This document shows, piece after piece, positions 61,103 to 64,000 of a stretch of DNA of 64,000 bases (positions are counted from its first letter, which is position 1; every line of letters begins with the position of its first letter). Both the position numbers and the translations under genes were made by a program. The DNA comes from Verrucomicrobiales bacterium. GTDB lineage: Bacteria > Verrucomicrobiota > Verrucomicrobiia > Verrucomicrobiales > DEV007. The notes beneath the pieces are model-generated. The model searched no databases, was not told where the DNA came from, and saw only the letters and a list, made by a program, of their open reading frames with translations. The DNA lies in contig JAEUHI010000021.1 of the NCBI GenBank assembly GCA_016795385.1, positions 29,874 through 93,873 of the forward strand. Direction: 5' to 3'.

Positions 61103-62521
61103 ATGGAAACCGCTCCCGAGCCCGCCGAATCAAAACCGGTCCCTTCGCTCTTCCAACGCCGCACTCTCTGGGCGGCGATCACGGCTTTCTCGATTGTCGT
61201 CATCGGGGCGATCGCGGTAGGTTTTGTGATTCTCTCCGGCACGGTGCTCAGCTACCTGCAGCCCATTCTCGTGCCGCTCGCGGTCGCCGCGATCATCGCC
61301 TACCTGCTGGAACCCATCATCGCGTGGCTGATGCGGCGGGGCTGGTCGCACCGAAGGTCGATGCTCGTGGTCTATGTCGCCTTTGTCGTGTTTGTCATCG
61401 TGCTCGTCGTCTCCGTCGTCGTGCCCACGATCGGTCAGGCGCGGGAGGTCTACACCAGCCGCGACAACTACAGCGAGAAAGCCACCGCCCTCGTGAAGCG
61501 CGGGATTGATTCGATGCAGGGTTACTTCGAGACGGGCGTCGCGAAAGAATATTATGATCGTGGCGTCGAGTGGCTGACGACGGAAGGTCCGAAACTCGGT
61601 GGCCAGATCGGGCAGATGATCTGGTCGCGCCTGCGCGGAGCCTTCGGCTTTTTCGGTTACCTGCTGGGCCTGCTCCTCGTGCCGATCTACCTCTATTATT
61701 TCCTGCAGAACGGACACACCATCGCGAAGTCGTGGTCGGACTACCTCCCGCTGAAGGCGTCGAAATTCAAGGACGAGGTGGTCGGCACCCTCACCGAAAT
61801 CAACGGCTACCTCATTTCCTTTTTCCGTGGACAGATGGTGGTGAGTCTCATAGATGGAGCGCTCGTGGCGGTGGTGCTTACGGCCATCGGTCTGCCATAT
61901 GCCTTGCTCATCGGCGTGTTCCTCGCGCTTCTGGGGCTGATTCCCTACATCGGCAATCTCCTCGTCATGATTCCGGCGATGATCATCGCCCTCGTCCATT
62001 TCAGCGCCACGGGCTGGGGCACAGTGCAGGGGACGGAGCCGGCCGTAGTCGGGGAAATCGCGACGGTGGTCGCCGAAGGAACTTCAAAAGCCGACCGTTA
62101 TTTCGTCACCCAGGTCTCCGACGACGGGACGCGGGCGGAGGTGATGCTGCACGCCTGGACTCTCGTGCCGCTCTCGAATGTCTGGGCCTACCCGATCATC
62201 GTCCTGGCCGTGTTCTTCATCCTCCAGCAGATCAACGGTCTCGTCACCGCGCCCCGCATCGTCGGCGACTCCGTGGGACTGCATCCTCTGACGGTGATCT
62301 TTTCGGTGATCTTCTGGTCCTTCCTGCTGGGCGGGCTTCTGGGAGCCCTCCTCGCCGTGCCGCTGACCGCGGCGATCAAGGTGCTCTTCCGCCGTTATCT
62401 CTGGGAGCGTCGGCTCGAGGCGGTCGTGGAGCGCCGTCTCTCCGATCTCGGGAAAACCGGGGAAGGCAAGGGCGGCGAAACGCCTTCCACGACGGATGAG
62501 GTGCAGCCGGCGGCGACCTGA
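61103..62521 (+). CDS. AI-2E family transporter
   Basis: This 472-residue protein has about eight membrane helices. The early hairpin 'LQPILVPLAVAAIIAYLLEPIIAWLMRRG' (about residues 53-81) and the late 'PRIVGDSVGLHPLTVIFSVIFWSFLLGGLLGALLAVPLTA' are family hallmarks. A soluble insert of about 45 residues between 'HFSATGWG' and 'LSNVWAYP' (about residues 300-355) is unusual. Family members include AI-2 exporters and Na+/H+ antiporters, so the substrate is open. The start at 61103 follows the DnaA-box cluster, and the IS begins 24 bp after its stop. Confidence 0.85.
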   Translation: METAPEPAESKPVPSLFQRRTLWAAITAFSIVVIGAIAVGFVILSGTVLSYLQPILVPLAVAAIIAYLLEPIIAWLMRRGWSHRRSMLVVYVAFVVFVIVLVVSVVVPTIGQAREVYTSRDNYSEKATALVKRGIDSMQGYFETGVAKEYYDRGVEWLTTEGPKLGGQIGQMIWSRLRGAFGFFGYLLGLLLVPIYLYYFLQNGHTIAKSWSDYLPLKASKFKDEVVGTLTEINGYLISFFRGQMVVSLIDGALVAVVLTAIGLPYALLIGVFLALLGLIPYIGNLLVMIPAMIIALVHFSATGWGTVQGTEPAVVGEIATVVAEGTSKADRYFVTQVSDDGTRAEVMLHAWTLVPLSNVWAYPIIVLAVFFILQQINGLVTAPRIVGDSVGLHPLTVIFSVIFWSFLLGGLLGALLAVPLTAAIKVLFRRYLWERRLEAVVERRLSDLGKTGEGKGGETPSTTDEVQPAAT

Positions 62522-62544
62522 GCCGACTCACGCGATGATGCGTG

Positions 62545-63996
62545 TTGCGCCATAAGAAAATGACACCGGAGCGTTTTTCCCAATCTCGGTCGTTGCGCCA
62601 TAATTCATGACACCAGACGAAACAGGCTTGAGTGCCCGCTCTCGTCCGGCAGCAGCGTAGGCGAAGGGAGCGTAGCGACCGGAGCCGGAGCTGCTGCCGG
62701 ACGAGAGGCCGCCGGGGGCTCCCCGGCCTTCAGGACTGCAGGGTCTAGTTCTTCGACCGCTTGCTCGCCGAAGACTTCCCTCAGACCCCGCTCGATCGCC
62801 TCGGCCAAATGCAGCGGGTTGAGCCTGTTGTGCTCTTCCCGCAGAGCACCGCGCTGCTCGGGGCTGAGCTTCCCACTCTTCATCAGCCGCTCGTAGGGCG
62901 TCGCGGCCTGGTCATAGCGCTTCTTCCAGCGCCCCTCCACCCGTGTCTTCTCCACCAGCTTCATCACCGGGATAAAGTGGTTACGCAGCGGCATCCACGC
63001 CTCGCGATAGAGGCGGTTCATGGCCTCCACCTGCTCGATCTCCCCGATCCTTCCGTAACCCAGCAACTGCCTCACATGAGTGAAGTTCTTTTGCTCCACA
63101 TGCGCCTGGTCGTTTTTCTTGTACGGACGCGAGCGCGTCCAATGCACCTTTCTCCCGGTAAGCCAAGCTTCGAGCACTTCGTTCAGGAACTCGCTGCCGT
63201 TGTCGCTGTCGAATCCCTTGAGAGCAAAGGGCAGGTCTTCCTCGACAAGATCCAGACCCCGGACCACTCCTCCCGCACTCAAACACCAAATGCCGTGGAG
63301 CACGGTCCAGCCACTGTGGATGTCGGTAAGCGTCAGGGTGTGGGCAAAGTCTCCGCGACTCGAACCGCCGCCGTGGCTGACGGTGTCGGCCTCCATCCAT
63401 CCCGGCTCCGCGACCTCCCACGGGCCGCACCGCACCGGTACTTGCTCCTTGAGCCGATGGCTGCGGCGACCGGTGCGCCGCCCGCGTCCAGCACTTTCGA
63501 GGCGGTATGGAGCGGTGAGCCGATCCATCTGGCGGATGCTCACACCGAGCACGTTATCCCGCAGGGGCTTTTCAAGCTTGCCATGGTCCGCCTCCCAAAA
63601 GGGCAGCCAGTGCGGCAAAATCGCCTTGAGATGGAGGCTGCACGGGTATTCGGAGAGCCTCCAGATGGCCACGACCACCTCGGTCACCAAGGGCTCATAC
63701 TTCGGTTGCCTGCCGCGCTTCTTGGCCTGCCGGCCAAGCGAAACCAGGCCATTGAGCGCCTTGATGGCGTGCTTCCGGTCCCAGCCAAGAGTCTCGCAGA
63801 TCTCGTCGAGCATCCGGCTTTTGCCTTTGCGATCTCGTTTAGGATACCGGCTGCGACACCACTCAAGAAACTCCTCCTTGCTTCGCTTGCTCATGACACT
63901 CTCGGGCTGTTTCATCCCGGTGTCATTCTTTCTGGCGCAACGACCTTCAAGGCCCTTCGCCGAAAATCTCTCCCGGTGTCATTCTATTTGGCGCAA
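62545..63996 (-). mobile_element. Insertion sequence with doubled terminal inverted repeats
   Basis: The outer ends are TTGCGCCATAAGAAAATGAC (62545 onward, then ACCGG) and the inverted counterpart ending at 63996. Inner, shorter copies occur at 62593-62617 and 63917-63940. Between them lies one transposase gene. The bases before the left end are TGCGTG, and the four bases after the right end, where the window stops, are TGCG, so a target duplication is possible. Confidence 0.85.
62605..63915 (-). CDS. DDE integrase-type transposase
   Basis: This 436-residue protein has an N-terminal HTH-like part (about residues 20-60) and a retroviral-integrase-like core with Asp in 'WMEADTVSHGGG' (about 175), Asp in 'KGFDSDNGSEFLNEVL' (about 240) and Glu in 'QAHVEQKNFTHVRQLLGYGR' (about 275). 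A basic C-terminal stretch and a Pro/Ala-rich tail follow. The start may be the ATG at 63894 (GAGAG upstream) instead of 63915. Its place between the terminal repeats shows it is the element's own transposase. Confidence 0.87.
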   Translation of the reverse strand: MKQPESVMSKRSKEEFLEWCRSRYPKRDRKGKSRMLDEICETLGWDRKHAIKALNGLVSLGRQAKKRGRQPKYEPLVTEVVVAIWRLSEYPCSLHLKAILPHWLPFWEADHGKLEKPLRDNVLGVSIRQMDRLTAPYRLESAGRGRRTGRRSHRLKEQVPVRCGPWEVAEPGWMEADTVSHGGGSSRGDFAHTLTLTDIHSGWTVLHGIWCLSAGGVVRGLDLVEEDLPFALKGFDSDNGSEFLNEVLEAWLTGRKVHWTRSRPYKKNDQAHVEQKNFTHVRQLLGYGRIGEIEQVEAMNRLYREAWMPLRNHFIPVMKLVEKTRVEGRWKKRYDQAATPYERLMKSGKLSPEQRGALREEHNRLNPLHLAEAIERGLREVFGEQAVEELDPAVLKAGEPPAASRPAAAPAPVATLPSPTLLPDESGHSSLFRLVS

Positions 63997-64000
63997 TGCG

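Overview
The window is GC-rich chromosomal DNA from a bacterium that most likely belongs to the Verrucomicrobiota (Verrucomicrobiales type). This is inferred from content, not from a marker-gene tree. The signs are a cytochrome/PSD protein paired with a DUF1501 protein, long secreted FN3 and LamG-like proteins, SufT and NifU-type Fe-S genes, a beta-helix protein with an EF-hand-like 'DPDGDGRANLLEF' tail, and many intergenic arrays of short repeats.

Layout. From 1 to 13.4 kb there is one tightly packed plus-strand exopolysaccharide or O-antigen operon: a partial membrane protein, a flippase, three FkbM methyltransferases, six GT4 glycosyltransferases and a polymerase-like membrane protein. Many stop and start codons overlap. 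From 13.5 to 20.2 kb the surface-polymer theme continues more loosely: a YdcF-like protein, a GT2 glycosyltransferase, a class I methyltransferase, a secreted beta-helix protein, a short WcaF-like acetyltransferase and an EpsI-like protein of the exosortase systems. From 20.5 to 22.5 kb there is a sugar isomerase/epimerase-like gene and a tRNA-Glu whose 3' end is duplicated, followed by REP-like inverted repeats beside the remnant of a RAYT-type transposase. From 22.5 to 24.3 kb lies an Fe-S assembly group (sufT, NifU-like scaffold, Cys-less rhodanese). It is followed by pssA, an SDR dehydrogenase and a 1764-residue secreted metallopeptidase-like protein.

From 31.8 to 42.9 kb there are the DUF1501 and PSCyt1/PSD pair, a cysteine-cluster protein, an EamA transporter, a WbuC-like cupin, a membrane protein, a secreted GalM, a PQQ-type propeller and a TraB/GumN-like protein. 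From 43 to 52.2 kb there are an Rpn-type nuclease, a divergent AroE paralogue, an ABC exporter, a LamG protein, thymidine phosphorylase, a lipoprotein carrying a PD-(D/E)XK motif and a C39-like protein. From 52.4 to 62.5 kb there are dhaK and dhaL, a canonical aroE, a Gly/Tyr-rich secreted protein, an unusual HTH-receiver fusion, an M23 peptidase, citramalate synthase, obg and an AI-2E family transporter. The window ends in an insertion sequence (62.5-64.0 kb) with a doubled terminal repeat at each end.

The most interesting signals are not genes. (1) The nonamer TTTGTCAGG occurs seven times, always on the plus strand whichever way the host gene runs, so it is a candidate polar chromosome motif. 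(2) Families of 7-, 6- and 10-bp tandem arrays sit between genes, often as inverted pairs with a shared CTCTGGCAC tail. (3) Three DnaA-box-like sites lie within 118 bp between obg and the AI-2E gene. (4) A perfect 36-bp palindrome forms the end of one reading frame. (5) A 53-bp duplication carries the tRNA-Glu 3' end and its terminator. All calls were made by reading the sequence; no database search was run.
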